Positions 19,769 through 28,225 are shown, numbered from the stretch's first letter. The stretch is 64,000 nucleotides of DNA from Chryseobacterium sp. BLS98 (GCF_001045445.1 NZ_LFNF01000002.1:248001-312000), one strand, 5' to 3'. The notes: a model not told the origin generated them from the sequence alone. Numbers and translations are program-made.

Positions 19769-19818
19769 CAAATTTATGATAATCAATTTTACCGGACATT
19801 TAACCAGATTAATTAATC
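19769..19818 (-). promoter_or_regulatory. Shared operator plus -7 element with no ORF downstream
   Basis: The minus strand reads ATTAATCTGGTT, 25 nt, TAAATTTG (19776 to 19769), GTCATAA. The box differs from the one upstream of the alpha/beta hydrolase (29535) at a single base, and the spacing is identical. It begins about 30 nt after the pgl stop. Confidence 0.7.
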
Positions 19819-19848
19819 AGTCTGGAACGGTAAAACCACTTTATCGCA

Positions 19849-20559
19849 TCAGGCGCCAGCCTCTTTATCAGTAAAAAGCTGAACTCCGTTCCTCTTTTCA
19901 ATTAACTGAAGCGGATACATCTCGGGATTGTATTCTCCGTTCAAAACTTCATTCAAAGCATGTTTTTTAGAGGTCCCGAATGTAATAATCAGGATATTCT
20001 CAGCTTTATTGATAACGGGAGCAGTCAGTGTAATCCTGAACATTTCCTGGGGTTTCAGGTAATAGGCATCCACCCATTTTTCCTTTTCGTGCAGGATTTT
20101 TTCACCCGGAAACAAAGAAGCCGTGTGGCCGTCGTCACCCATTCCTAAAAGGATAAAATCGAAAATGCCATCAGCTCCCAAAACATTTCGGATCTGCGCT
20201 TCGTATTCTTCAGCATAATCTCCGGGTTCGATTCCGTCTTTATACATCGGGAAAATGTGATCTTTATTAACAGGAACCTTATCAAGAAGCGTTTCGGAAG
20301 TCATTTTTGCATTACTTTTTTCATCATCAAGGGAAACCCATCTCTCATCAACCCAAAAGAAATAGACTTTATTCCATTCTATCTTTTCTGCATATTCCTG
20401 AGTTGCCAGCAGGCTGAAAATGGCCTTAGGAGAAGAACCACCGCTTAAAGCAACCACAAATTTGTCATGTTTCCGGATAGATTTTTCGGAAAGCTCAACA
20501 AAGGTATCTGCCGCTTTTCTATATAAGGTATCCAGATCATCAAATATTGTCATATTCAT
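19849..20559 (-). CDS. pgl: 6-phosphogluconolactonase
   Basis: 236 residues, normal for the bacterial DevB/Pgl type. Motifs: FVVALSGGSSPKAIFSLL (sugar-phosphate-binding loop), VYFFWVDERWVSLDDEKSN, and FDFILLGMGDDGHTASLFPG with the catalytic His region. It hydrolyses 6-phosphogluconolactone to 6-phosphogluconate in the cytoplasm. It starts 15 nt after zwf and forms the gnd-zwf-pgl operon, so all three oxidative pentose phosphate steps are encoded together. Two in-frame ATGs (20559 and 20553) are possible starts; the upstream one is used here. Confidence 0.95.
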   Translation of the reverse strand: MNMTIFDDLDTLYRKAADTFVELSEKSIRKHDKFVVALSGGSSPKAIFSLLATQEYAEKIEWNKVYFFWVDERWVSLDDEKSNAKMTSETLLDKVPVNKDHIFPMYKDGIEPGDYAEEYEAQIRNVLGADGIFDFILLGMGDDGHTASLFPGEKILHEKEKWVDAYYLKPQEMFRITLTAPVINKAENILIITFGTSKKHALNEVLNGEYNPEMYPLQLIEKRNGVQLFTDKEAGA

Positions 20560-20574
20560 CTTTACTTTTTTTAT

Positions 20575-22056
20575 TTAAACCCATTGGTGGCCCTGTCTTT
20601 CTACCAGCGCATTGCTGTCCTCAGGCCCCCAGCTTCCTGCTTCATAATTTGGGAAAGAAGAATCTTTGGTTTTTTCCCAGGTTTCCTGAATGGTTTTTAC
20701 CACATCCCAGGCCTCTTCTACCTGATCGGAACGCATAAACAGGGTAAGGTCACCGATAAGTGCTTCTAGTAACAAGGTTTCATAAGCTTCGGGAGTATCA
20801 GTCTGACAGGCAAAATTATCAAAAATCATTTCCACAGGCTTTAATTCTAATGAAAGGCCCGGTTTTTTTGACATAAACAGTAACCTGATATCCATTTGCG
20901 GCTGGATATTAATAATCAGCCGGTTAGCGGATAAAAGGGATGAACTTTCCGAAAATGTAGAATGCGGAAGGGGCTTAAACTGAATGGTGATATAGGAATG
21001 CTTTTCTTTCATTCTCTTACCTGTACGAACGTAGAAAGGAACATTTTCCCATCTTTCGTTATCAAGGTAGAATTTTATAGCGGCAAATGTTTCTGTATTG
21101 GAGTCGGGAGCAATTCCTTCTTCCTGGCGATAACCGTTTACCTTCACACCGTTCACTTTACCTCTTCCATACTGGCCTCTTACTGCATAATGATCTACTT
21201 TATCAGGCGAAATTCTGCGGATTGACTTTAAAACATCCACTTTACGGTCCCTGATTTCTCCAGACTCCAGTGAAACCGGTGGCTCCATAGCAACCATGCA
21301 AAGAATCTGCAAAAGATGGTTCTGGATCATGTCACGTAAAGCACCTGTCTGCTCATAAAAACTTGCTCTGGTCTCTACCCCGACTTCTTCTGCAACGGTA
21401 ATCTGCACAGATTCTATATGCCTGTGATTCCACAAAGGCTCGAAGATTGAATTTCCGAATCTGAATGCTAAAATATTCTGAACGGTTTCCTTTCCTAAAT
21501 AGTGATCGATACGGTAAACCTGATCCTCCTTAAAGGCTTGCGAAAGCAGATTATTTAATTCTATAGCAGACTCTTTATTATGACCAAAGGGTTTCTCAAT
21601 GATAATCCGGTCTTTTTCAGGATCAGAAGCTATAGAGGTATTCTTGATATGATTGGAAATAACGGACACAAAATTCGGTGCAATGGACAGATAGAAGAGC
21701 CTGTTTCCTCTTGTCCCGTAAACTTTATCAAAATTTTCTAATTTCTGAGACAGGTTTTTATAGGAATCTTCTTCATCCAGCTGATGCTGAAAATAAGAAA
21801 TGTGTGCCTGAAAACCAGCCCAATCTTCTGTGGTAACATTCTTCCTTGAAAAGCTTTTCAGATTTTCTTTAATATAATTTCTAAAGTTTTCGTCTGTATT
21901 TTCAGCTCTTCCTAAAGCCAGAATATTGAAGCCTTTTGGCATTCTGCCATCAATATATAAATTGTAAAATGCAGGAAAAAGCTTTCTTTTGGCCAGATCT
22001 CCTGTTGCACCAAAAATAACAATAGTTGTTGGGTGCAGGATTGTATTGTCGCTCAT
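20575..22056 (-). CDS. zwf: Glucose-6-phosphate 1-dehydrogenase
   Basis: 493 residues. Nucleotide-binding motif IFGATGDLAKRKLFPAFYNL (about 13-32), active-site RIDHYLGKETVQN, and the coenzyme/substrate region EKPFGHNKESA. It oxidises glucose 6-phosphate with NADP, the first NADPH-yielding step. It sits between gnd (9 nt upstream) and pgl (15 nt downstream). Within this window the operon is bracketed by quinone/electrophile-detoxification genes, for which NADPH is a natural partner, but its own upstream region lacks the shared operator. Confidence 0.97.
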   Translation of the reverse strand: MSDNTILHPTTIVIFGATGDLAKRKLFPAFYNLYIDGRMPKGFNILALGRAENTDENFRNYIKENLKSFSRKNVTTEDWAGFQAHISYFQHQLDEEDSYKNLSQKLENFDKVYGTRGNRLFYLSIAPNFVSVISNHIKNTSIASDPEKDRIIIEKPFGHNKESAIELNNLLSQAFKEDQVYRIDHYLGKETVQNILAFRFGNSIFEPLWNHRHIESVQITVAEEVGVETRASFYEQTGALRDMIQNHLLQILCMVAMEPPVSLESGEIRDRKVDVLKSIRRISPDKVDHYAVRGQYGRGKVNGVKVNGYRQEEGIAPDSNTETFAAIKFYLDNERWENVPFYVRTGKRMKEKHSYITIQFKPLPHSTFSESSSLLSANRLIINIQPQMDIRLLFMSKKPGLSLELKPVEMIFDNFACQTDTPEAYETLLLEALIGDLTLFMRSDQVEEAWDVVKTIQETWEKTKDSSFPNYEAGSWGPEDSNALVERQGHQWV

Positions 22057-22065
22057 TTTCCGATT

Positions 22066-23484
22066 TTAGTTATTTACGTTTTGCCATGAAGTGTGAAAAA
22101 CTCCCTCTCTATCCACTCTTTGGTAGGTGTGTGCTCCGAAATAATCACGCTGTGCCTGAATAAGGTTCACAGGTAAAGATTCTGTGGTATACGCGTCAAA
22201 ATATCCTAAAGTGGTTTGAAGTCCTAAACTTGGAATTCTGTTTGACACCGCAAAAGCAGCTGTTTTTCTTAGAGACTTAATTTTAGATTGTACGATTTCA
22301 GAAATTTCCTGATTCAATAAAATATTAGATAATTCAGGAGTCTGGGTATAAGCTGAATAGAATTTTTCCAGCAAAACTGACCGGATTATGCATCCACCTC
22401 TCCAGATTTTGACCACATCTTTTAACGGAATTTCAAACTGGTATTCTTCAGAAGCTTTTACGAGTAATGCCAAACCTTGCGCATAACTGATTAAAGTAGC
22501 CAGGTACAAAGCATCACCCACTTCTTTGATGAATAATTCTGTATTTTCCGGGTTGATTATTTCTTCGTTAGCATATAATTGAGACGCTTTCATTCTCTCC
22601 TCTTTATATGCTGATAAAATTCTTGAAGTTACCGCAATATCAATGGTAGGAATAGAAACACCAATTTCCATTGCCTGCTCAGAAGTCCATTTTCCGGTTC
22701 CTTTTGCTCCGGCTTTGTCTAAAATTTGATCGACAAGAAAACCGTCTGCCAAATCATCTTTTTGCTTAAAAATATCTTTTGTGATTTCAATCAGGAAAGA
22801 ATTCATTTCGCCTTCATTCCATTTTTTGAAAACTTCGTATAACTGATCGTTGTTCAGGTTGGCACCTTTTCTCAACAAATCGTAAGCTTCACTGATCAAC
22901 TGCATGATGGCATATTCGATCCCGTTGTGAACCATTTTCACATAGTTTCCTGCGGAACCTTTACCCATATAAGCCGTGCAGGCTTCGCCGTTAACTTTGG
23001 CTGCAATTAATTCCAGCATAGGTTTTATTAAATTGAAAGCTTCAAGATCTCCACCAGGCATAATACTCGGCCCTCTTCTTGCCCCCTGTTCACCTCCGGA
23101 AACCCCCATTCCCATAAAATGCAGGTTTTTAGAAGCTAAATCAGCAATACGTCTATCTGTATCTTTGAAATAAGAATTTCCGGCATCTACCACAATATCT
23201 TTCGGACTGAGAAGCGGTGTAATATTTTCCAGAACGGCATCTACCGGCTTTCCTGCAGGAACCATTAAAATGATCTTCCTCGGACTTTCCAAAGCGGATA
23301 CAAAGTCTTCCAGAGAAGCTGTTCCTTTCACCTGGGTTCCCGGAGTTGCCCCATGATGAAGCTCTTTTACTTTTTCCTCATCCAAATCGAATCCTGCTGT
23401 AGAAAAACCGTTATCGGCAATATTGTAAAGCAGGTTTCTTCCCATTACTCCGAGCCCAATGACCCCGTAATTATACTTTTCCAT
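22066..23484 (-). CDS. gnd: 6-phosphogluconate dehydrogenase, decarboxylating
   Basis: 472 residues, full length for the long Gnd type. Motifs: IGLGVMGRNLL (Rossmann), MGVSGGEQGARRGPSIMPGG (substrate binding), KMVHNGIEYAIMQLISEAYDL (catalytic Lys and His region), and GTGKWTSEQAMEIGV. It converts 6-phosphogluconate to ribulose 5-phosphate with release of CO2 and NADPH. First gene of gnd-zwf-pgl; start ATG at 23484. A 10-bp inverted repeat lies 37-80 nt upstream. Confidence 0.97.
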   Translation of the reverse strand: MEKYNYGVIGLGVMGRNLLYNIADNGFSTAGFDLDEEKVKELHHGATPGTQVKGTASLEDFVSALESPRKIILMVPAGKPVDAVLENITPLLSPKDIVVDAGNSYFKDTDRRIADLASKNLHFMGMGVSGGEQGARRGPSIMPGGDLEAFNLIKPMLELIAAKVNGEACTAYMGKGSAGNYVKMVHNGIEYAIMQLISEAYDLLRKGANLNNDQLYEVFKKWNEGEMNSFLIEITKDIFKQKDDLADGFLVDQILDKAGAKGTGKWTSEQAMEIGVSIPTIDIAVTSRILSAYKEERMKASQLYANEEIINPENTELFIKEVGDALYLATLISYAQGLALLVKASEEYQFEIPLKDVVKIWRGGCIIRSVLLEKFYSAYTQTPELSNILLNQEISEIVQSKIKSLRKTAAFAVSNRIPSLGLQTTLGYFDAYTTESLPVNLIQAQRDYFGAHTYQRVDREGVFHTSWQNVNN

Positions 23485-23520
23485 TCTTACTTAAGATTTA
23501 TTTAATTTTTACAGTCGATA

Positions 23521-23564
23521 AAATTACGGAAATGCATACCAGTAAAAAAAAATATCCGTAATTT
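23521..23564. other. 10-bp inverted repeat between pirin and gnd
   Basis: AAATTACGGA (23521-23530) and TCCGTAATTT (23555-23564) are perfect complements with a 24-nt spacer. It could be a weak terminator for pirin or a regulatory site for gnd; no proper T-tail follows on the minus strand. Confidence 0.4.
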
Positions 23565-23630
23565 CTTTCAATTGTTATTATAGTTTTAATACATAAAAAA
23601 CTGTCCTTAACTAAATATATTCAAGTTCAA

Positions 23631-24506
23631 TTACATCATCATCGGAACTTCCATTAATAAAATCTCTGTATTTTCTGAAGTTGATTTGATGTTCAGACCG
23701 GAAATATCCCAAACTCCGAAGCCGTCTCTTGTTTCCACTTTCTGGTCTTCAATTTCCGCACTTCCTTTCAGAATGAAAGCATAAACTCCGTTTCCTTTTT
23801 TCCTGATCTGGTAATGGGTTTCGATATTATTTTCAAAATTACCCAGGTGAAACCATGCATCCTGATGAATCCAAACACCTTCATCATCAGCATTAGGAGA
23901 AAGAATCTGCTGAAATCTGTTCTGGCCTTTTGTTTTATCTAAAGTAATCTGGTCATATCTTGGGGTCACATTTCTCTTGTTCGGATATACCCAGATTTGG
24001 AGAAATTTCACCAGGCTGTCATTATTTTTATTGAATTCGCTGTGCATGATTCCGGTTCCGGCACTCATCACCTGAATGTCTCCACTCCTGATAATGGCAG
24101 AATTTCCCATACTGTCTTTGTGTTCCAGATCGCCTTCCAGCGGAATACTGATGATTTCCATATTATCATGTGGATGTGTCCCAAAGCCTCGTCCAGCTTC
24201 CACCTTATCATCATTCAGAACTCTTAAAACTCCGAAATGCATTCTTTCCGGGTTGTGATAATTGGCAAAACTGAACGTATGGTTGCTCACCAGCCAGCCG
24301 TGGTCAGCTTTTCCTCTGGAATCTGCCTTGTGAAGTACAGAATTGTCTTTAATTTTTGAATCGGTATTCGGTAAATGGTTATATCCGATAGGTTCTAACG
24401 GTTCAATTTCGTCGATCTCGTTTTTCATTGTGTTGCCCAATGAAGCGGAGGCTACAAACATTCCTGTTCCCAATAATCCTTTCTTTAAAAAATCTTTTCT
24501 GTCCAT
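23631..24506 (-). CDS. Pirin family protein with N-terminal export-type leader
   Basis: 291 residues. The bicupin core begins near residue 55. Metal ligands of the pirin family are present: H111 and H113 in GTHPHDNMEI, H155 and E157 in SGTGIMHSEFN. The first about 25 residues (MDRKDFLKKGLLGTGMFVASASLG) look like an export or Tat-derived leader with a weak twin-basic motif, unusual because pirins are generally cytoplasmic. Some pirins show quercetin 2,3-dioxygenase activity, fitting catechol or quinol chemistry. It has its own promoter with the shared operator (24537-24586) and lies downstream of a Crp-like regulator gene. Confidence 0.9.
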   Translation of the reverse strand: MDRKDFLKKGLLGTGMFVASASLGNTMKNEIDEIEPLEPIGYNHLPNTDSKIKDNSVLHKADSRGKADHGWLVSNHTFSFANYHNPERMHFGVLRVLNDDKVEAGRGFGTHPHDNMEIISIPLEGDLEHKDSMGNSAIIRSGDIQVMSAGTGIMHSEFNKNNDSLVKFLQIWVYPNKRNVTPRYDQITLDKTKGQNRFQQILSPNADDEGVWIHQDAWFHLGNFENNIETHYQIRKKGNGVYAFILKGSAEIEDQKVETRDGFGVWDISGLNIKSTSENTEILLMEVPMMM

Positions 24507-24536
24507 ATTTGTTTTTGTTTATTCGTTTTGATGGAA

Positions 24537-24586
24537 CAAATTTAAGATGATGGAAAATAGCATGCATTGAACTAGTTTAATAAATT
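24537..24586 (-). promoter_or_regulatory. Shared operator plus -7 element, pirin gene
   Basis: Minus strand: box with ATTAAACTAGTT (24586 to 24570), 25 nt, TAAATTTG (24544 to 24537). The box is identical over 17 bases to those at 19456-19472 and 29220-29236 although flanks differ, which argues for selection on the box. Confidence 0.85.
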
Positions 24587-24679
24587 CGTTTTTGTGAAAA
24601 AAAATTACATACCAATTCCTGTTCATTAAAGAGATAGATTTTTGTGAAATAAAAAGACGGGATAGTTTACACAGCGTAT

Positions 24680-24734
24680 AAACCACCCGTCAAAAATTCT
24701 CCGAATTTTCGCCACCCCTCCGGAGGAGGGGAAT
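24680..24734. repeat. Dispersed palindromic repeat, copy 2
   Basis: About 55 bp nearly identical to 16724-16779, with hairpin CCCCTCC-GGA-GGAGGGG. It lies just past the end of the Crp-like gene and could work as a terminator or transcript-end hairpin. Confidence 0.85.
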
Positions 24735-24744
24735 TGTAGATGTA

Positions 24745-25329
24745 TTATTTATTTTTATTGGCAAGACGTTTTCTGATCGTACTTACAAATTCTTTTGAAA
24801 CTCCAAGATAGGAAGCTATATAATATTGCGCCACACGCTGCGGAATGGTAGGATATACTCTGATAAATTCCAAATAGCGGTCTGTTGCAGGCTGAGAAAT
24901 GGTATTTACCAGACGATTTTGAAGCGTCACCACATAACGTTGAATCAACAATCGGAAGGCTCTCTCAAACTTCGGAACTTTCCGGAGCAATTCTTCCTTT
25001 GTTTCCGGGGTGAGCATGTAAATTTCGGTATCTTCCAGGGTTTCGATAAAAATTTTAGAAGGGATTTGATTATTAAATGAAGCAATATCGGTAATCCACC
25101 AGTCTTCAACAGCAAACAAAAGGGTTACTTCAAAGCCGTTTTCATCAAGATAATAGGTACGTACACAGCCTTCTTTGATAAAACCCTCGAACTGGCAAAT
25201 CTCTCCTTCCCGAAGCAAAAGTGTTTTTTTGGGAAACTTCTGAAGGGTCAGCAAATCTTCATAAATTTTTTCTTCTTCCGGGGTTAATGTGACAAATCGC
25301 GAGATGTTTTTGATGATATTTTGAAACAT
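24745..25329 (-). CDS. Crp/Fnr family transcriptional regulator
   Basis: 194 residues. N-terminal cyclic-nucleotide-type beta-roll (KKTLLLREGEICQFEGFIKEGCVRTYYLDENGFEVTLLF, about 34-72), a dimer helix, and a short C-terminal helix-turn-helix (QYYIASYLGVSKEFVSTIRKRL). No cysteine cluster suggests no Fe-S sensing. It is the last gene of a co-directional run starting with the VOC gene at 29158, which itself carries the shared operator. It is therefore the best positional candidate for regulator of the quinone-type regulon, but no binding evidence exists and the operator is not an obvious Crp palindrome. Confidence 0.88.
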   Translation of the reverse strand: MFQNIIKNISRFVTLTPEEEKIYEDLLTLQKFPKKTLLLREGEICQFEGFIKEGCVRTYYLDENGFEVTLLFAVEDWWITDIASFNNQIPSKIFIETLEDTEIYMLTPETKEELLRKVPKFERAFRLLIQRYVVTLQNRLVNTISQPATDRYLEFIRVYPTIPQRVAQYYIASYLGVSKEFVSTIRKRLANKNK

Positions 25330-25338
25330 AAATTTATT

Positions 25339-25650
25339 TTACGGCTGCAAATTAGGGAAAAGTGTGTAAACTTCGTTCTTCAGAAGCCCGCTTCCACCGC
25401 CGTAATGGTCGATTACCTTGACATCTTTGCCGATATTTTCACAAAAAATTTTGATCTCTTTTTCAAATTCCTCATCCAATCCTGAGCTCAGCAAAACAAT
25501 ATCTATCTCATTTTCTTTAATATAATCCTGACAAACTGTTTCATCACTCTGTATTTCTGCTTGCCAGCCGTCATTATTCTCGATAATTCTTTTTAGTGTT
25601 TCAAGAATTTCCTGATTTTTTCCAATGACTAAAAAATTTAATGTTTTCAT
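25339..25650 (-). CDS. Small receiver-like protein of unknown function
   Basis: 103 residues. The pattern NFLVIGKNQEILETLKRII, then EIDIVLLSSGLDEEFEKEI, then KDVKVIDHYGGGSGLL resembles a response-regulator receiver (alternating beta/alpha). However, the position of the phosphoacceptor Asp appears to be Ser (IVLLSSG), so phosphorylation is not expected. No output domain. It lies 9 nt upstream of the Crp-like gene and is probably co-transcribed; a role in the same regulatory circuit is speculative. Confidence 0.7.
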   Translation of the reverse strand: MKTLNFLVIGKNQEILETLKRIIENNDGWQAEIQSDETVCQDYIKENEIDIVLLSSGLDEEFEKEIKIFCENIGKDVKVIDHYGGGSGLLKNEVYTLFPNLQP

Positions 25651-25824
25651 TTTAATTGTTGTATCAAAGTTATTTTTTTAGGAGCTGATCCCGCTATTAT
25701 TATACTGGGCAGTCGAAACGCTATATCTTTTGATTCTGTATTGTAAGTACCTGTTACTGGGTTAGATATCAGACGCTAGCGTTAAATTATAATTTGATGC
25801 TTAGCTTCACGGTCTTTTATCTTT
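25651..25824. other. Intergenic stretch, possible degenerate repeat
   Basis: 174 bp without an ORF. The segment from 25681 (GGAGCTGATCCCGCTATTAT) looks like a remnant of the GGAGC-xx-TTCCCGCT dispersed family known from flavobacterial genomes; recognition is from memory and weak. No terminator is evident. Confidence 0.25.
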
Positions 25825-26172
25825 TTACAAATGAATAAAAATTGAAGTTCTTTCCTTCTTTTCAAGATTTTTCGTTTTGTGACCCTTACCGGAAATGTCT
25901 TCTACCAAAAGAATTTCTCCCGTTTGAAACTGCCTGATTTCTCCCAACGAAGTTTCTATCTCGACACCGCCATCCAGTAATACAATATACTGTTTTTGTG
26001 GGGCACAATGAAAATCGTAATTATATTCCGCAGAAACTTTTCTGAGCTGTAGCTTTTTAACACTAATATCATCAGATAAAAATCCGATTTCTCCCTGATT
26101 GATTAATGGGATTTCGATATCTTCAAAGTGAGAATCGCCGTTAATGTCACTAAATATTCTTGTGATTTTCAT
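25825..26172 (-). CDS. Small cupin-like protein
   Basis: 115 residues. The sequence has a single cupin fold pattern: EYNYDFHCAPQKQYIVLLDGGVEIETSLGEIRQFQTGEILLVEDISGKGHKTKN. There is one clear His in the first motif (FHCAP) and one in GKGHKT, so metal binding is possible but incomplete against the classic HxH(x)E. The role is unknown; co-directional with the esterase and VOC genes (71 nt gap containing a repeat), it may belong to the detoxification operon. Confidence 0.75.
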   Translation of the reverse strand: MKITRIFSDINGDSHFEDIEIPLINQGEIGFLSDDISVKKLQLRKVSAEYNYDFHCAPQKQYIVLLDGGVEIETSLGEIRQFQTGEILLVEDISGKGHKTKNLEKKERTSIFIHL

Positions 26173-26197
26173 CCTGACTTAGATTTTATCTTATGAA

Positions 26198-26237
26198 GCC
26201 ACGAATGCACTAATAATTTAATTCGTGTATTCGTGGC
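26198..26237. repeat. Palindromic repeat GCCACGAAT / ATTCGTGGC
   Basis: Nine-bp perfect arms with a 22-nt centre, lying between the esterase and cupin genes. Similar GCCACGAAT palindromes are frequent dispersed elements in this group from general knowledge; only one copy is in this window. Confidence 0.6.
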
Positions 26238-26243
26238 CAATAA

Positions 26244-26864
26244 TTATTTAAAAACAATAGAATTCGCCAGTTCTATTTCTTCCTGATTGATAGAATGCCC
26301 GAAATTTGCGTATACTTTTTCCGTAACATCCGCATTCATCTCCTTTAAAATATTGGCAGTTGCATACACTCTTTCCACCGGAACGTGGAAATCCGGACTG
26401 CTGGTTCCCAGGAAAACCGGAGTTTGGGCAAAATCACCTTTATAATTCTCACGGTTGATTTTTTCACCGATAACTCCACCGATAATTGCTGCCGCTCCAC
26501 CAAATCTCTGCGCATTTCTTGCCAAAAATTCCAATGTTAAACATGCCCCTTGTGAAAACCCGAAAAAGTAAATATTTTCAGCTTTTATTCCTGCATCCAA
26601 AGCAGTTTGAACAGTTTTCCCGACCGTTTCGAGAGCTGACGATAACCAGGGTTCGTTTTGCTCAACGGGAGCCATGAATGAAAAAGGATACCAGGTTCCA
26701 TTAGTTGCCTGTGGCGCTAATAAAGCGTAATCTTTCACATTCAGATGTTGTGACAGGCTCAAAATATCCTGTGCGCTCCCACCTCTTCCGTGAATCATTA
26801 TTAAAACTTTTTCAGCTTCGTTCAATGATTTCCCTCCTGTTTTTATATCTAAAATATGGCTCAT
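26244..26864 (-). CDS. MhqD-like phospholipase/carboxylesterase family hydrolase
   Basis: 206 residues, alpha/beta hydrolase of the PF02230 type. Motifs: VLIMIHGRGGSAQDILSL (oxyanion strand), nucleophile elbow FFGFSQGACLTLEF, acid in SSPDFHVPVERV, and His in YANFGHSINQEE. In Bacillus, MhqD from the quinone-responsive MhqR regulon belongs to this family and sits with ring-cleaving dioxygenases. Here it starts 2 nt after a VOC ring-cleaving-dioxygenase-like gene, so they form a translationally close pair. Cytoplasmic, no signal peptide. Substrate unproven. Confidence 0.88.
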   Translation of the reverse strand: MSHILDIKTGGKSLNEAEKVLIMIHGRGGSAQDILSLSQHLNVKDYALLAPQATNGTWYPFSFMAPVEQNEPWLSSALETVGKTVQTALDAGIKAENIYFFGFSQGACLTLEFLARNAQRFGGAAAIIGGVIGEKINRENYKGDFAQTPVFLGTSSPDFHVPVERVYATANILKEMNADVTEKVYANFGHSINQEEIELANSIVFK

Positions 26865-26866
26865 TT

Positions 26867-27820
26867 TTATCTGTATTTTTCTGCTGGATAATTAAATTTT
26901 GGTAAAACTTCCACCAAATGTTCTCTTTTCTCTTCAAATTGTGACGGCAGACTCAAATGTTCCCCCAAAGATGCCAATTCTTCATCCACATCGAAGCCCG
27001 GGCCTGAAGTGGCAATTTCGAATAAAACACCGCCCGGTTCTTTGAAATACACAGATGTGAAGTACTTCCTGTCTTTTACTTCGGTATGCTGCAATCCGAA
27101 TTTGTTTAATTTTTCAATCATTTCAAGCTGTGTCCCGGCATTCGGGGTGGCAAAAGCAACGTGATGAACTGTTCCTCTTCCTGCCAGACCTTTCAGAGCA
27201 TTGGGAGTACAAAGCAGATCAACGTATTTCCCGGGTTTATTTTCCGTTCCGAACCTGAATCTGTCTGAGCTTTCAGCTATTAGCTGATGATCCATCTGGG
27301 TAGTTAATAAAGCTGCTGTCCTTTCGTAAGCATCCAGCCAGATTTCAACGTGGTGAATTCCTTTGATGGCATAATCTTTCGGGATAAACCCATTGTAATA
27401 ACCTTTTCTGTCATCTTTATCATTGAAGACCAGTTCGAGACCCAATCCGTCAAAATCTTCCAGATACATAAAAACTTCACCGGAAAACCTCTGCTGAGGC
27501 TGCTTAAACGGAATATTAAACTGTTCCAGACGGTTCGTCCAGTAGTCCAAGGCATCGATGGACAGTGAAAAAGCAGTTGTATTCAGCATTCCTTTGCCAT
27601 GTCTTCCGTTCACCAGACCTTTACCGTAAGGAAAAGTGGTCATAATGGTTCCGGGCGTTCCGAATTCGTCCCCGAAATAAAAATGATAAACATCGGAATA
27701 ATCAAAATTGACGGTTGTTTTTACCAGCCGAAGCCCTAAAACTCCGGTATAAAAGTCTATATTTTCCTGGGTGTCGCCTGTAACGGCGGTAACGTGGTGA
27801 AGTCCTGTGATGAGTGACAT
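26867..27820 (-). CDS. VOC family ring-cleaving dioxygenase-like protein (MhqA/MhqO type)
   Basis: 317 residues made of two paired VOC modules. Likely metal ligands are the His of GLHHVTAVTGD (residues 8-9), the His of GTVHHVAFATP, and the Glu of GGVLFEIATSGPGFDVDE. The block TPGTIMTTFPYGKGL is typical of the MhqA/MhqO subgroup. Those proteins are annotated as hydroquinone-specific extradiol dioxygenases induced by methylhydroquinone. Second VOC gene of the operon, 59 nt after the GNAT gene and 2 nt before the esterase. Function as ring cleavage is inferred from family. Confidence 0.9.
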   Translation of the reverse strand: MSLITGLHHVTAVTGDTQENIDFYTGVLGLRLVKTTVNFDYSDVYHFYFGDEFGTPGTIMTTFPYGKGLVNGRHGKGMLNTTAFSLSIDALDYWTNRLEQFNIPFKQPQQRFSGEVFMYLEDFDGLGLELVFNDKDDRKGYYNGFIPKDYAIKGIHHVEIWLDAYERTAALLTTQMDHQLIAESSDRFRFGTENKPGKYVDLLCTPNALKGLAGRGTVHHVAFATPNAGTQLEMIEKLNKFGLQHTEVKDRKYFTSVYFKEPGGVLFEIATSGPGFDVDEELASLGEHLSLPSQFEEKREHLVEVLPKFNYPAEKYR

Positions 27821-27879
27821 AGTTGTTGGGGTTTCGGGTTTAATGTTTCGGGTTTTGGGTTAAAGTTAAGTTGGTCGGA

Positions 27880-28173
27880 TTAATCTTCTTTTAACCAGAC
27901 ATCGTTGTATTCTTCGGGGTGACGTTTGAATTGGGCATGAACGTAAGGACACAGCGGTGCGATCTTCAAACCGTTCTCCCTGGCATATGCTACCAGCTGG
28001 TTGAGTAATAATTTGGCAAAACCATTTCCTGCATATTCATCATCAACTTCGGTGTGATAAACGGTTAGCTTGTTACCCATTACCGAAATATCCATTTTGC
28101 CGATTTTTTTATCATCTGAGAAAAGCTGAATCTCTCCTCTTACATTTCCTAAAACTACTTTTGTTGTTTCCAT
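27880..28173 (-). CDS. Small GNAT-like acetyltransferase (YjdJ/Acetyltransf_CG type)
   Basis: 97 residues, the short form of the GNAT fold. Motifs: KLTVYHTEVDDEYAGNGFAKLLLNQLVAYARENG (acetyl-CoA-binding turn, with AGNGFA for the usual RGxGxA) and IAPLCPYVHAQFKRHPEEYNDVW, characteristic of this subfamily. The cellular substrate is unknown. It is embedded between the two VOC genes (52 and 59 nt gaps), so it is expected to be co-induced with them. Confidence 0.85.
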   Translation of the reverse strand: METTKVVLGNVRGEIQLFSDDKKIGKMDISVMGNKLTVYHTEVDDEYAGNGFAKLLLNQLVAYARENGLKIAPLCPYVHAQFKRHPEEYNDVWLKED

Positions 28174-28225
28174 TTGCTTATTGTTTATTGCTAAAATATT
28201 ATTTTTCTAAAAGCTGAGGGATGAC

